Shown: one piece after another, positions 24,806 to 33,962 of the stretch
Numbering within the stretch: position 1 is the stretch's first letter
Layout of the letters: each line of letters opens with the position of its first letter
NCBI GenBank assembly: GCA_011389935.1
Contig: JAABTJ010000014.1
Location: 20,178-84,177 of the forward strand
Origin: Desulfobacteraceae bacterium
GTDB lineage: Bacteria; Desulfobacterota; Desulfobacteria; Desulfobacterales; Desulfosalsimonadaceae
Direction: 5' to 3'
DNA length: 64,000 nt
The notes under the pieces: generated by a model
The model's database searches: none
What the model saw: the letters and a program-made list of their open reading frames with translations, nothing else
What the model was told of the DNA's origin: nothing
Program-made: the position numbers and the translations under genes

Positions 24806-27583
24806 ATGGATATGCAGGAGAGACGATATATTGTCGGAATTGACCTTGGCACCACCAATTCGGCGATATCCTGGATCGATCCGGCTGCAAAAGGGCAGAA
24901 GGAACGGGGAATCCGGCTGTTCGAGATTCCGCAACTGACCGGTGCCGGGGAGATATCTTCACTGCCGGTTCTCCCTTCATTTTATTACATACCCGGAAAA
25001 TATGATATTCACGAAGACGCCATCCGTCTTCCCTGGCATCCGCATGTCTCCCACGCGGTGGGCACCTTTGCAAGGGAGCAGGGCGCAACTGTCCCGGCCA
25101 GGCTGGTATCATCTTCCAAAAGCTGGCTCTGCCACGCAGGTGCGGACCGGCGGGCCAAAATACTCCCCTGGGGGGCCTCCCACGAAGTGGGAAAAGTATC
25201 TCCGGTGCAGGCAACCGCTGCGTATCTTGACCATATCCGAAGGGCATGGAACAGCAGGGTCAAAGATGAGGTCGGCCTGCTTGAAAACCAGTTTGTCGTC
25301 ATTACCGTTCCCGCCTCATTTGATGAAATCGCCCGTGACCTTACCCTTGAAGCTTCAAAAACAGCCGGATTGTCTGATGTCGTTCTGCTGGAAGAGCCTT
25401 TATCCGCCTTTTACAGCTGGCTGGTAATGCATGAGCATGACTGGCACGACCACATCCAGCCCGGCGAATTGGTGCTGGTATGTGACGTGGGGGGCGGGAC
25501 GACCGATTTGACCTTGATTTCCCTGACGGAAACCGGGGGGCAGACCCCCCGGTTCGAACGCATTGCCGTAGGCGATCACCTGATCCTGGGCGGGGACAAT
25601 ATCGATCTGGCACTGGCCCGCCATGTGGAGCAGCAGTTCGGGACGAATGCCTCGTTGAGCGCAGACCGCTGGAAAACGCTGTGCCATTTGTGCCGTCAGG
25701 CCAAGGAAAATATTTTTAACGGCAGCGCGGAAATCGAAACCATCACCATGATGGGGGAGGGGCGCCGGTTAATCGGGGGGACCCTGACGGCAACAATCGA
25801 TCGGCAGATGCTTGACAGGATTGTTCTGGAAGGATTTTTCCCCCTGGTGGAAAAATCGGATGCACCCGCGCCTTCTTCCAAAAAGGGGATATCTGAATTC
25901 GGGCTTCCCTATGCCCAGGAGCCGGCCATTACCCGTCATATTGGTAATTTTCTGGAAAATCACAGAAAAGACATTGAAACGTTCCTTGGCCCCAGGGAGC
26001 CGTTTCCCGACCTTGTCCTGTTCAACGGCGGGTCTCTCAAGGCGGAAGCGGTTCGCAAGCGCGTATGCGAATCCATCCGGCACTGGTTCGCCAACACGGA
26101 TGAAAACCGCCCTCGTGTTCTGGAAACCAAAAGCCTTGACCTTGCCGTGGCGCATGGCGCCGCATACTATGGGCTGGTAAAAACTGGAAAGGGCGTTCGG
26201 GTCGGCTCCGGGAGTCCCCGGTCCTATTACCTGGGCATCGCGCAGGACGCTGCATTGACGGAAAATGAACCAGAAAAAGCGGTCTGTATTGTCGAGCGGG
26301 GCCTTGATGAGGGAAGCCGAATTTCGTTGGAAAACATGATTTTCGACGTGCTTGCCAATCAGCCGGTATCCTTTGATTTGTACTCTTCCAGCTTTCGCTC
26401 GGGAGACCGTTTCGGCGATATTGTTTCGATTGATGACACCTTTACCCCACTCCCCCCCCTGCAGACCGTTATCCAGTTCGGCAAAAAGGGGGCAAAAACA
26501 GCCATCGCCGTCACGATTGAGGTGGAATACACGGAATCAGGTGTGCTGATGCTCTGGTGCAGCGCCGTATCCACAGGCCATAAATGGCAGCTCCGCTTTC
26601 AGTTGCGCGACAGCGCCCTGCGCAGCGGAATACGCGACAGGGAAGTGTTTGACGCGGATCGCCTTTCCGATGTCTTGTCGATCGTGTCGGAAGCCTTTCA
26701 AAAGGAAGCGCCAAAGGATGCCCTTGCAGGCCTGGTGAAATCCATTTCAAAAAGCGCCGGCCGAGGACGCGACGACTGGCCCCTGGGGTTGATTCGAAAA
26801 ATCGCCGATCTGCTGCTGGAGAGAGCCGACTCCCGGAAATTCTCGCCGGAACATGAAGTCCGGTGGCTCAATCTGGCAGGATTTTGCCTCCGACCCGGTT
26901 TCGGTGACGGGTTTGATGAGCAGCGGATAAAAACACTCTGGAAGATATACAAGACCGGAGTGGTATTTCGCAAGAACCAGCAGGCCCTGGCGGAATGGTG
27001 GATCCTGTGGCGAAGGGTCGCCGGGGGGCTTACGGCCGGTCAGCAGCGCCAGTTTTCACAGGACCTGCGCCCCCTGTTGCTGCCGAAAAAAGGGAGCAGG
27101 GTCCGGACGCCGGTCCAGGAGCGAATGGAAATGCTCATGGCCATAGCCAATATGGAACGCCTCGCCACAAAGGAAAAAAGTGCATGGGGGAGAGTGCTGA
27201 TCTCGGAAATCAACCCCAAAAAGGCCAGGGTGCAGCATTTATGGTGTCTGTCACGAATCGGGGCAAGGGAGCTTCTGTACGGGCCGGTCGACCGCGTGGT
27301 AGCCCCCGGCGAAGCGGCAGCATGGCTCGAGTGGATGCTGGCACATACCTGGAATCTGACAGGACCGGCCGGTGACGCCATGGTTCAAATGGCCCGAAAA
27401 ACAGGCGACCGGGCGAGGGATATCGACGCTGCACTCGCAAACCGGGTGGCCGCCTGGCTTGAAGAGCACGGGATAGCCGAAAAAGCAAAGCCCATCAAAG
27501 AAATCGTGGCGCTGGAAAAGCAGGAAGAAAACGCCATATTCGGAGAATCGCTTCCGTCTGGCCTCATCCTCCGAGAAGAGTAG
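24806..27583 (+). CDS. Hsp70-family protein with C-terminal DUF3731-like extension
   Basis: A 925-residue protein. Residues 1-600 repeat the Hsp70-like plan: VGIDLGTTNSAI, LLEEPLSAFYSWL, CDVGGGTTDLTLI, LILGGDNIDLALARH and LFNGGSLKAEAVRKRV. Residues about 600-925 are helical (LVKSISKSAGRGRDDWPLGLIRKIADLLLERAD, then WLNLAGFCLRPGFGDGFDEQRIKTLWKIY) and match the DUF3731 DnaK-related extension. It starts 2 nt after its smaller paralogue. The pair probably acts together, perhaps as a hetero-oligomer, and with the DUF2760 membrane protein. The ATG follows gagcaatcctgatc, so the ribosome binding site is only fair; coupling to the upstream gene may help. Confidence 0.85.
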   Translation: MDMQERRYIVGIDLGTTNSAISWIDPAAKGQKERGIRLFEIPQLTGAGEISSLPVLPSFYYIPGKYDIHEDAIRLPWHPHVSHAVGTFAREQGATVPARLVSSSKSWLCHAGADRRAKILPWGASHEVGKVSPVQATAAYLDHIRRAWNSRVKDEVGLLENQFVVITVPASFDEIARDLTLEASKTAGLSDVVLLEEPLSAFYSWLVMHEHDWHDHIQPGELVLVCDVGGGTTDLTLISLTETGGQTPRFERIAVGDHLILGGDNIDLALARHVEQQFGTNASLSADRWKTLCHLCRQAKENIFNGSAEIETITMMGEGRRLIGGTLTATIDRQMLDRIVLEGFFPLVEKSDAPAPSSKKGISEFGLPYAQEPAITRHIGNFLENHRKDIETFLGPREPFPDLVLFNGGSLKAEAVRKRVCESIRHWFANTDENRPRVLETKSLDLAVAHGAAYYGLVKTGKGVRVGSGSPRSYYLGIAQDAALTENEPEKAVCIVERGLDEGSRISLENMIFDVLANQPVSFDLYSSSFRSGDRFGDIVSIDDTFTPLPPLQTVIQFGKKGAKTAIAVTIEVEYTESGVLMLWCSAVSTGHKWQLRFQLRDSALRSGIRDREVFDADRLSDVLSIVSEAFQKEAPKDALAGLVKSISKSAGRGRDDWPLGLIRKIADLLLERADSRKFSPEHEVRWLNLAGFCLRPGFGDGFDEQRIKTLWKIYKTGVVFRKNQQALAEWWILWRRVAGGLTAGQQRQFSQDLRPLLLPKKGSRVRTPVQERMEMLMAIANMERLATKEKSAWGRVLISEINPKKARVQHLWCLSRIGARELLYGPVDRVVAPGEAAAWLEWMLAHTWNLTGPAGDAMVQMARKTGDRARDIDAALANRVAAWLEEHGIAEKAKPIKEIVALEKQEENAIFGESLPSGLILREE

Positions 27584-27605
27584 GCCGGCCTTTATTTCCT
27601 CCCCG

Positions 27606-29708
27606 TTATTCTTCCAGCAGCATACGCGCGTCCAGCGCCATGGCTCCGGATCCGTCCGCCAGTATACGGACGGGATTGAGGTCGAGTTCCTTGATCTCCG
27701 GGAAACGATCCATCAGATGCGTCACCCGTTCCACAAGGTCGACAAATCCTTCCACATCCACCGGACCCTTCCCCCTCGTCCCCGAAAGAATGGTAAACGA
27801 TTTGAGCCGCTCCAGTTTTTCCCGGATTTCATCCGTATTCGACGGGCACATAACGATTTCCACATCGGCAAATACCTCCACGTAAATACCGCCGAAACCA
27901 AACACCACAACCGGACCGAACACGGGATCGGATTTCCCGCCCACCAGCATATCGAAACCATCCCGGGCCATTTGCATTACCCGCACGCCGTCGAATTGCG
28001 CCTCACTGTTATGCGCGGAAAGGTTTTGCCGGATTTTTTCAAAGGCTTCTTCCACCGCTGCCGGTCCATTCAGATTGACCATGACCCCGCCCGCTTCGGA
28101 TTTGTGGATGGCATCGGGAGATATCACTTTCAAAACAACGGGATAGCCGATCCGTTCCGCAGCTGCAACAGCCGCCGTGGCGGTTTGTACCGCTTCCGAT
28201 GCCGCAGTCGGGATGTGAATCGTTTCCATCAGATCAAGGGACGCTTCACCGATGACACCGGTTTTCCCCTCCAGCCAGGAGGCGGCCGCGGACAGGTCGG
28301 CATCGGAAGGGCAACGGGTCGTAAAGGGGGGCCGGATCGAACGCCTGTAGAAAAATTTCTGGGCTTTTAAGGCATTGACCATTTCCTCGGGATTGTTGAA
28401 AAGGGGGAAGGTGATGTTCTGCTTGATCCGGGAGATGGTGTTGGAATGCCCGTAAAGACATACACACATGGGTTTGCCGGATGACTGGATGGCGCCGATG
28501 GTTTCTTTTGACAGGTCCGTGTTGAACATCCGGGTAAATACGTCCTCCCCCTTTGGCATGTCCGGCCACTGGGTCACATAAACGGCACCGTCCACGTTGT
28601 CGTTGTGGAGTACGGAAAAAAAGACCTGGGCATACATCGCCGGGTCGTAGATGTCTCCCATATCCAGGGGGTTGGTAAAATTGATCACACCGGCGTTGGA
28701 ATAATTCTGCAGCTCCCGGTAAAACGGTTCTCCCGGATCGGCAAAGCCGAAGCCGGCTTTTTCAAACAGATCCGCGAGGATGACCGTGAATCCGCCAGCC
28801 GGGCTCATGATCATCAGCCGGTCTCCCTTGAAAGGCGGAAGCTTGAAGATCTTGGCCATGGATATGAAATCCGCAAACCGGTGAATCCGGATAACGCCGG
28901 CACGCTCGAATGCCGCATCGATGACGGCATCGTCATGGCTGACTGCGGCCGTATGGCTCATGGCGGCCTTGTTTCCGGCGGCCGTTGTGCTGGATTTGAA
29001 TATAATTACCGGCTTGCCGGCTTTTGACGCGATTTCAATCAGCCGTCTTCCGTCGGTAATGCTTTCAAGGTACATGGCAATGACCTTGGTCTCGGGGTCC
29101 CGGGAAAAATAATCCAGAAAATCGAGTTCATTGAGATCCAGCTTGTTGCCGATGCTGGCGAACTTGGCCATGCCGACGTTTTCATCTTTCATCAGGTTCC
29201 AGAGCATCAGCCCCAGTCCGCCGGACTGGGTGATGATTGACAATCCGCCTTTGGGGGGGCTGTACAACGGAACAAAAGGCAGGCAAAGGCCGTTGTCCGT
29301 ATTCGCCACCGTCAATCCGTTGGGGCCAATAAAGCGAACGCCCCATTTTCTTGCTTCTTCAAGGGTCTGGCGGGCAAGCCGTTCCCCTTCTTCGCCTGTT
29401 TCGTTGAATCCGCCGGAGGGGACCGCCATATAGTGGATACCGAATTTGCCGCACGATTCAATGGTCTCGGGTATAAGCCGTGCAGGAATAAGCGCCACGC
29501 AAAGGTCCGGAACAACGGGAAGCTCCCCGATCGTTTTGTACATTTTGACCCCGTCGACATGCTCATCCGGGCATTTCGGGTTGACGCCGAAAATTCGTCC
29601 CATGTATCCCCACCGGATCAGGTTTTCCAGGATAATGCGCGGGACGTTGCTTGCTTTTTTTGACAGTCCCATTATGACGATCGATTTCGGATAAAACAGT
29701 TTTTCCAT
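27606..29708 (-). CDS. ADP-forming acyl-CoA synthetase (acetate-CoA ligase family)
   Basis: A 700-residue fused enzyme that interconverts acyl-CoA, ADP and Pi with acid, CoA and ATP, a common energy-conserving step in anaerobes. Order: CoA-binding domain (1-130, FYPKSIVIMGLSKKASN..., then VPSGGFNETGEEGERLARQ and FIGPNGLTVAN), succinyl-CoA-ligase-like flavodoxin domains (150-460) with MSHTAAVSHDDAVIDAAFE, where the phosphorylated His is expected, and a C-terminal ATP-grasp domain (about 490-695; YPVVLKVISPDAIHKSEAGGVMVNL, ending LDLNPVRIL). The length is that of single-chain ACD. ATG 29708 has AAGGGG upstream. The substrate acid cannot be told from sequence. The gene converges with the Hsp70 operon. 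Confidence 0.85.
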   Translation of the reverse strand: MEKLFYPKSIVIMGLSKKASNVPRIILENLIRWGYMGRIFGVNPKCPDEHVDGVKMYKTIGELPVVPDLCVALIPARLIPETIESCGKFGIHYMAVPSGGFNETGEEGERLARQTLEEARKWGVRFIGPNGLTVANTDNGLCLPFVPLYSPPKGGLSIITQSGGLGLMLWNLMKDENVGMAKFASIGNKLDLNELDFLDYFSRDPETKVIAMYLESITDGRRLIEIASKAGKPVIIFKSSTTAAGNKAAMSHTAAVSHDDAVIDAAFERAGVIRIHRFADFISMAKIFKLPPFKGDRLMIMSPAGGFTVILADLFEKAGFGFADPGEPFYRELQNYSNAGVINFTNPLDMGDIYDPAMYAQVFFSVLHNDNVDGAVYVTQWPDMPKGEDVFTRMFNTDLSKETIGAIQSSGKPMCVCLYGHSNTISRIKQNITFPLFNNPEEMVNALKAQKFFYRRSIRPPFTTRCPSDADLSAAASWLEGKTGVIGEASLDLMETIHIPTAASEAVQTATAAVAAAERIGYPVVLKVISPDAIHKSEAGGVMVNLNGPAAVEEAFEKIRQNLSAHNSEAQFDGVRVMQMARDGFDMLVGGKSDPVFGPVVVFGFGGIYVEVFADVEIVMCPSNTDEIREKLERLKSFTILSGTRGKGPVDVEGFVDLVERVTHLMDRFPEIKELDLNPVRILADGSGAMALDARMLLEE

Positions 29709-29951
29709 TCCATGTGCCCCTTATGGTGAAAGGATGATCGTATTGGAAGACAATGCGATACGTGAAATGATAGACAAGCGATTCATGTTGTTATAAAAAG
29801 AAAAAAAATGCAGCATCCACCGAAAGGTAACCGGGGTGTATATTGCAGCGGATATCGTATATTTGGTTACACCCGGCGCATATGCCTGTTCCGGTACAAT
29901 AAGCGTAAACAAGCATATCCTCGGGTTCAGGTCAAGTACAAAGGGGCGTTC
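29709..29951. promoter_or_regulatory. Divergent region before the glycerophosphodiesterase gene
   Basis: About 243 bases between divergent start codons hold no clear gene. AAAGGGG, 6 nt before ATG 29952, supports that start over longer in-frame ones. Confidence 0.4.
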
Positions 29952-30809
29952 ATGCCGTCAAACAGCGCAAACCAGACAAACGGGGACATCATGGCAGACG
30001 ATTCGGCACGAATTTCGGATGTAAAAACGTCATTTCGGCCCTTGTCTCCGATGCTCATGGCGCATCGCGGGGCAATGGCTGAAGCCCCGGAAAACACCGC
30101 CGCGGCATTTGACAAGGCGCTTTTCCAGAGAATCGACGGCATCGAATGTGATGTGCAGTTGAGTGCGGACGGTATCCCGGTTGTTTTCCATGACGACGAT
30201 CTGTTCCGGATAACCGGTGAAAAAGGGTCCGTTTCCGACTATCCCTTTGAAAAGTTGAAAACCTTCGATTACGGCAAATGGTTTTCGGATTCCTTCTCCG
30301 GCGCCTCCCTGATGCGCCTAGAAGACGTTTTGCGTACCTATGCCCCTCGAACGAATTTGATGATCGAGTTGAAAACCGGCCGGCGGGAAACGGACGATTT
30401 CCATCAAAGGAGGCGCCGTCTGGCGCTGGAGGCTGTCGGGAAAATCATGACGCTGGTCCCCGAAAAACGATGTGGGAATATCTGGGTTCTCTCTTTTGAC
30501 CCGGATGCATTGGAGATCGCCCATGAGGCCGCACCCGGCTTGAAATTCATCCTGAATCTGGAGACCTCAAAGCATTCCCCGGCCGATACCGCAAACAGAA
30601 GAAAAATTGCTTATGGATATGGGCTCCATTTTGACGAACTGGATAAATCGGTTGTGGAAAGGGTTCATAATGCCGGAAAAATAATAATGACCTATCCCTG
30701 TAACACCGTTGATCACGTGGCAGCAGCCCTGGAAGCCGGGGCCGATTTTTTACTGACTGACGACCCTGCATCCGTTGCGCCCTATTTTTTTTTAAACAAG
30801 GTAAAATAG
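29952..30809 (+). CDS. Glycerophosphodiester phosphodiesterase
   Basis: A 285-residue enzyme that cleaves glycerophosphodiesters to glycerol-3-phosphate and an alcohol. The active-site signatures are visible: MAHRGAMAEAPENTAAAF (His-Arg pair and Glu-Asn), IDGIECDVQLSADGIPVVFHDDDL (metal Glu/Asp and catalytic His), LMIELKTG and the C-terminal GADFLLTDDP. There is no signal peptide after start 29952, so it is probably cytoplasmic. The first 34 residues are polar and not conserved. Product glycerol-3-phosphate could feed GlpD (5996-7555). It is followed by a 196-base gap and a histone-deacetylase-like gene. Confidence 0.9.
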   Translation: MPSNSANQTNGDIMADDSARISDVKTSFRPLSPMLMAHRGAMAEAPENTAAAFDKALFQRIDGIECDVQLSADGIPVVFHDDDLFRITGEKGSVSDYPFEKLKTFDYGKWFSDSFSGASLMRLEDVLRTYAPRTNLMIELKTGRRETDDFHQRRRRLALEAVGKIMTLVPEKRCGNIWVLSFDPDALEIAHEAAPGLKFILNLETSKHSPADTANRRKIAYGYGLHFDELDKSVVERVHNAGKIIMTYPCNTVDHVAAALEAGADFLLTDDPASVAPYFFLNKVK

Positions 30810-31005
30810 ATGCTATGGATCAATGAGAACGCTTCAATGTGTGAGACGCCTTCGGCACCGGAAAGCCGCTGTCTGAATTCGCCCATCGATGCCGGCGCCG
30901 GCACCGAGCCGGAGGGCAAACCGATGCCGCGCATATAAAAACAGGCGCAATCGGTGGCATTCGCTGATATTACGCGACAATGAAACAAGATGGGAGGAGG
31001 TGCAT

Positions 31006-31758
31006 ATGAAGGTTGTCTTCAGCGATTATTTTTACACGGTATACACCTCGGACCCGGCATCCGAGGCGGGACGCATGGAAAGCATTGTTGACGCGCTGCC
31101 GGATCACGTTGAAATGATCGACCCTGAACCTGCGTCGGAAAACCAGATCCTTCTTGCCCATACCCCGTCCCACGTCAATGATATCAAACGGCAGGGGCTC
31201 TATGACATCTCCGCCCTTGCTGCCGGGGCGGCCATTGTAACCGCCCGTATCGGACTGAACGAACCGGCTTTTGGCGCAATCCGGCCGCCCGGCCATCATG
31301 CTTCCGCCGACAGTGCATGGGGGTTTTGCTTCTTTAACAACATGGCCATCGCCCTCCTTGCGATGCAATCGGAGAAGCATATCGAAACCGCATTGGTTTT
31401 GGACATTGACCTTCATTACGGCGATGGTACGGATAATATTCTCCATGACCGAAGCTGGGTGCGCACATTTAATATTTCCAAAAATTCCCGTGAATCATAT
31501 ATTCAGGAAATCGATCGGATTCTTTCAAAAAACCGTGTCGATCTGATCGGGATTTCAGCGGGATTCGACAATCATAAAAACGATTGGGGCGGACTGCTGG
31601 CCACGGAGGACTATCTTGCCATCGGGAAAATGGTCAGACAGGCTGCTTCCGGGAACAACGGCGGATATTTCGCCCTGCTGGAAGGGGGATACAACCACAA
31701 GGTGCTCGGGCGCAACGCAGCGGCGCTTATCAACGGCATGTCAACGACGGTTCCCTGA
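31006..31758 (+). CDS. Histone-deacetylase-family amidohydrolase
   Basis: A 250-residue member of the class II histone deacetylase/acetylpolyamine amidohydrolase family. Conserved parts are RPPGHHASADSAWGFCFFNN (active-site His pair and the Asn), ALVLDIDLHYGDGT (zinc Asp and His) and IGISAGFDNHKNDW (second zinc Asp). It is shorter than usual (about 300-370), but the catalytic elements are complete. Substrates in bacteria may be acetylpolyamines, acetylated amines or small-molecule amides; no hint in the context. GGAGGAGGTG lies just before ATG 31006. The next gene, ispF, begins about 110 nt later. Confidence 0.85.
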   Translation: MKVVFSDYFYTVYTSDPASEAGRMESIVDALPDHVEMIDPEPASENQILLAHTPSHVNDIKRQGLYDISALAAGAAIVTARIGLNEPAFGAIRPPGHHASADSAWGFCFFNNMAIALLAMQSEKHIETALVLDIDLHYGDGTDNILHDRSWVRTFNISKNSRESYIQEIDRILSKNRVDLIGISAGFDNHKNDWGGLLATEDYLAIGKMVRQAASGNNGGYFALLEGGYNHKVLGRNAAALINGMSTTVP

Positions 31759-31867
31759 CATCGGATCATGCGCGGTTACGGGGGATTGCCGTTTACGGCA
31801 AATCGCGGTATATGCTAATCAGTAAGGATCAGATAAAAATATACAAGACATTTTCAAGGAGTTTTTC

Positions 31868-32341
31868 GTGCGCGTCGGTATTGGATATGATATTCACAGG
31901 CTGGTAAAAGGAAGAAAGCTCATGCTGGGCGGCATTGAGATTCCCTTCGAAAAGGGGCTTGACGGGCATTCGGACGCGGACGTGTTGATCCATGCCATAT
32001 GCGATGCGCTGCTTGGGGCTGCCGGCATGGGGGATCTCGGCCTGCATTTTCCGGATTCCGACGCTGCATTCAAGGATGTATACAGTATCCGGCTGCTTGA
32101 AAGCGCCTGGAAGATGGTCTCGGAAAAATTTCCGCGCATCTACAACATCGATGCAACCGTTTTTGCCGAGGCCCCCCGGTTGGGTCCGTTCAGGGAAGCC
32201 ATGGCTGAAACCATTTCCCGGGCAATGGGCATATCCCCGGCATCGGTGAACATCAAGGCGACGACTACCGAGGGATTGGGCCTGGTGGGAAGTGGAGATG
32301 GGATGGCGGCCATGTGCGTTGTCATGATCGGTGCAATCTGA
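31868..32341 (+). CDS. ispF: 2-C-methyl-D-erythritol 2,4-cyclodiphosphate synthase
   Basis: IspF cyclises CDP-methylerythritol phosphate in the MEP isoprenoid pathway. The 157-residue protein has GIGYDIHRLVKGRKLMLGG (metal Asp and His), GLDGHSDADVLIHAICDALLG and ATTTEGLGLVGSGDGMAAMC. Length is typical (155-165). GTG 31868 follows aaggag at 6-7 nt. The gene is followed by cysS, and the two coding regions are separated by only about 70 nt, so an ispF-cysS-uvrB-uvrC transcript is likely. ispD, often fused or adjacent, is not seen here. Confidence 0.95.
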   Translation: MRVGIGYDIHRLVKGRKLMLGGIEIPFEKGLDGHSDADVLIHAICDALLGAAGMGDLGLHFPDSDAAFKDVYSIRLLESAWKMVSEKFPRIYNIDATVFAEAPRLGPFREAMAETISRAMGISPASVNIKATTTEGLGLVGSGDGMAAMCVVMIGAI

Positions 32342-32411
32342 TTATGCACTGCCGGCATGGGGCGGTTTACAGAAACCCTGCTTATACATTATGAATACGG
32401 ATGTTACCATT

Positions 32412-33878
32412 ATGACGATCAGGATATACAACTCGTTGAGCCGGCAAAAAGAAATTTTTGAACCGGTGGAAAACAACAAGGTCAGAATGTACGTATGCGG
32501 CCCGACCGTATACGATTCCTGCCATATCGGCCATGCGCGCTCCGTGGTCGTTTTTGATATGATATACCGCTACCTGAATGCCCGCGGGTATGAGGTGTTT
32601 TATGTCAGAAATTTTACCGATGTCGACGACAAAATTATCGCGCGTGCCAATGAGGCCGGCGTCAGCTGTGATGAGATCTCCGAAAAATATATCAAGGAGT
32701 TTCACAAGGACATGGCGAGCCTGAACATGGTCTCGCCGACCATGGAGCCCCGCGCGACAGCACATATCGACCAGATCGTCAATATCATCGCCATTCTCGT
32801 GAAAAAAAAATACGCCTATGTCGTGGACGGCGACGTCTATTTTTCAGTGGAAAAATATCCAGACTACGGGAAACTGTCCGGAAGGCGCCTGGAGGACATG
32901 GTTGCAGGATCCCGGGTGGAAATCGATCCCCGCAAACAAAATCCGTATGACTTCGTCCTCTGGAAGGCATCCAAGCCACACGAGCCGCAATGGGACAGTC
33001 CATGGGGAAAAGGAAGGCCTGGATGGCACATTGAATGCTCTGCCATGAGCGCGGAATACCTGGGGCAGACCTTTGATATCCACGGTGGGGGAAAGGACCT
33101 GATATTCCCCCACCATGAAAATGAAATCGCCCAGTCCGAGGCTGCCTTCGGCGAGACATTCGTCAAGTACTGGGTGCACAATGGCTTCATTAATATTGAC
33201 CAGGAAAAGATGTCCAAGTCCCTGGGCAATTTCCTGACCATCCAGGAGATCGTCAAAACCTGGCATCCCGAGGCGCTGCGCCTCTTTTTGCTTTCCAATC
33301 ACTACCGGTCCCCGCTGGATTACACCGATCAGGCCATGCAGGAGGCGACTGCCGGCATGGACCGCATATACGGACTGATGGGGCGGGTGGCGCAGTACCT
33401 GGATCAGCCGCTGATCCGGAGATACGGCAGCGACGGACAATCGGCGCTCGCGGACAAAACCGAGACCGGTCGCCTCTTTCTCGAGGCCATGGACGATGAT
33501 TTCAACACGGCGCGCGCCATCGGCATTCTCTTTGATACCGTGCGGAATATCAATCGTTTGATCGATGCGGACGAAGCGGCAAAAACACGCGCCAGCCAGG
33601 AACAGATTGTAACCGAGGCAGTCGATATTTTTAAAATCGGCAAAATACTGGGCATTGCGAACCTGCCTCCCGATGTTTATTTTCAGCAGAAACAGGAAAA
33701 AGGCACCGGCCTTCGCAAAATCGATCCGTCATGGGTGGAAGAGAAAATCCGGATGAGAAAACAGGCGCGGCAAAATAAGGACTTCGCCGCTGCAGACAGA
33801 ATCAGGGATGAACTCCTTGCGCTGGATATCATCCTGGAAGACCGGCCCGGCGGCACCATATGGAAAATGAAACAATAA
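32412..33878 (+). CDS. cysS: Cysteinyl-tRNA synthetase
   Basis: Class I synthetase charging tRNA-Cys. The 488-residue protein has CGPTVYDSCHIGHARS (zinc Cys and the HIGH motif), GWHIECSAMSAEYLG and HHENEIAQSEA (the other zinc ligands) and EKMSKSLGNFLT (KMSKS). The C-terminal anticodon-binding domain ends at the stop. I place the start at ATG 32412 (MTIRIYNSLSRQ), which is where family similarity begins, although the ribosome binding site is poor; ATG 32391 is an alternative seven codons upstream. It lies in the ispF-cysS-uvrB-uvrC series. Confidence 0.95.
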   Translation: MTIRIYNSLSRQKEIFEPVENNKVRMYVCGPTVYDSCHIGHARSVVVFDMIYRYLNARGYEVFYVRNFTDVDDKIIARANEAGVSCDEISEKYIKEFHKDMASLNMVSPTMEPRATAHIDQIVNIIAILVKKKYAYVVDGDVYFSVEKYPDYGKLSGRRLEDMVAGSRVEIDPRKQNPYDFVLWKASKPHEPQWDSPWGKGRPGWHIECSAMSAEYLGQTFDIHGGGKDLIFPHHENEIAQSEAAFGETFVKYWVHNGFINIDQEKMSKSLGNFLTIQEIVKTWHPEALRLFLLSNHYRSPLDYTDQAMQEATAGMDRIYGLMGRVAQYLDQPLIRRYGSDGQSALADKTETGRLFLEAMDDDFNTARAIGILFDTVRNINRLIDADEAAKTRASQEQIVTEAVDIFKIGKILGIANLPPDVYFQQKQEKGTGLRKIDPSWVEEKIRMRKQARQNKDFAAADRIRDELLALDIILEDRPGGTIWKMKQ

Positions 33879-33962
33879 CGGCCCCTCTGCTTTTTTTTCA
33901 CTCGGCAGCGAACCCGACCGAGGGAAGCAACTTCTGCAGAAGCTGTTATCGATATAAAGATC

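Noticed and set aside
30782..30988. 68-codon minus-strand frame between the glycerophosphodiesterase and the deacetylase-like gene
   Set aside because: It runs into the 3' end of the phosphodiesterase gene, has no ribosome binding site and nothing recognisable.
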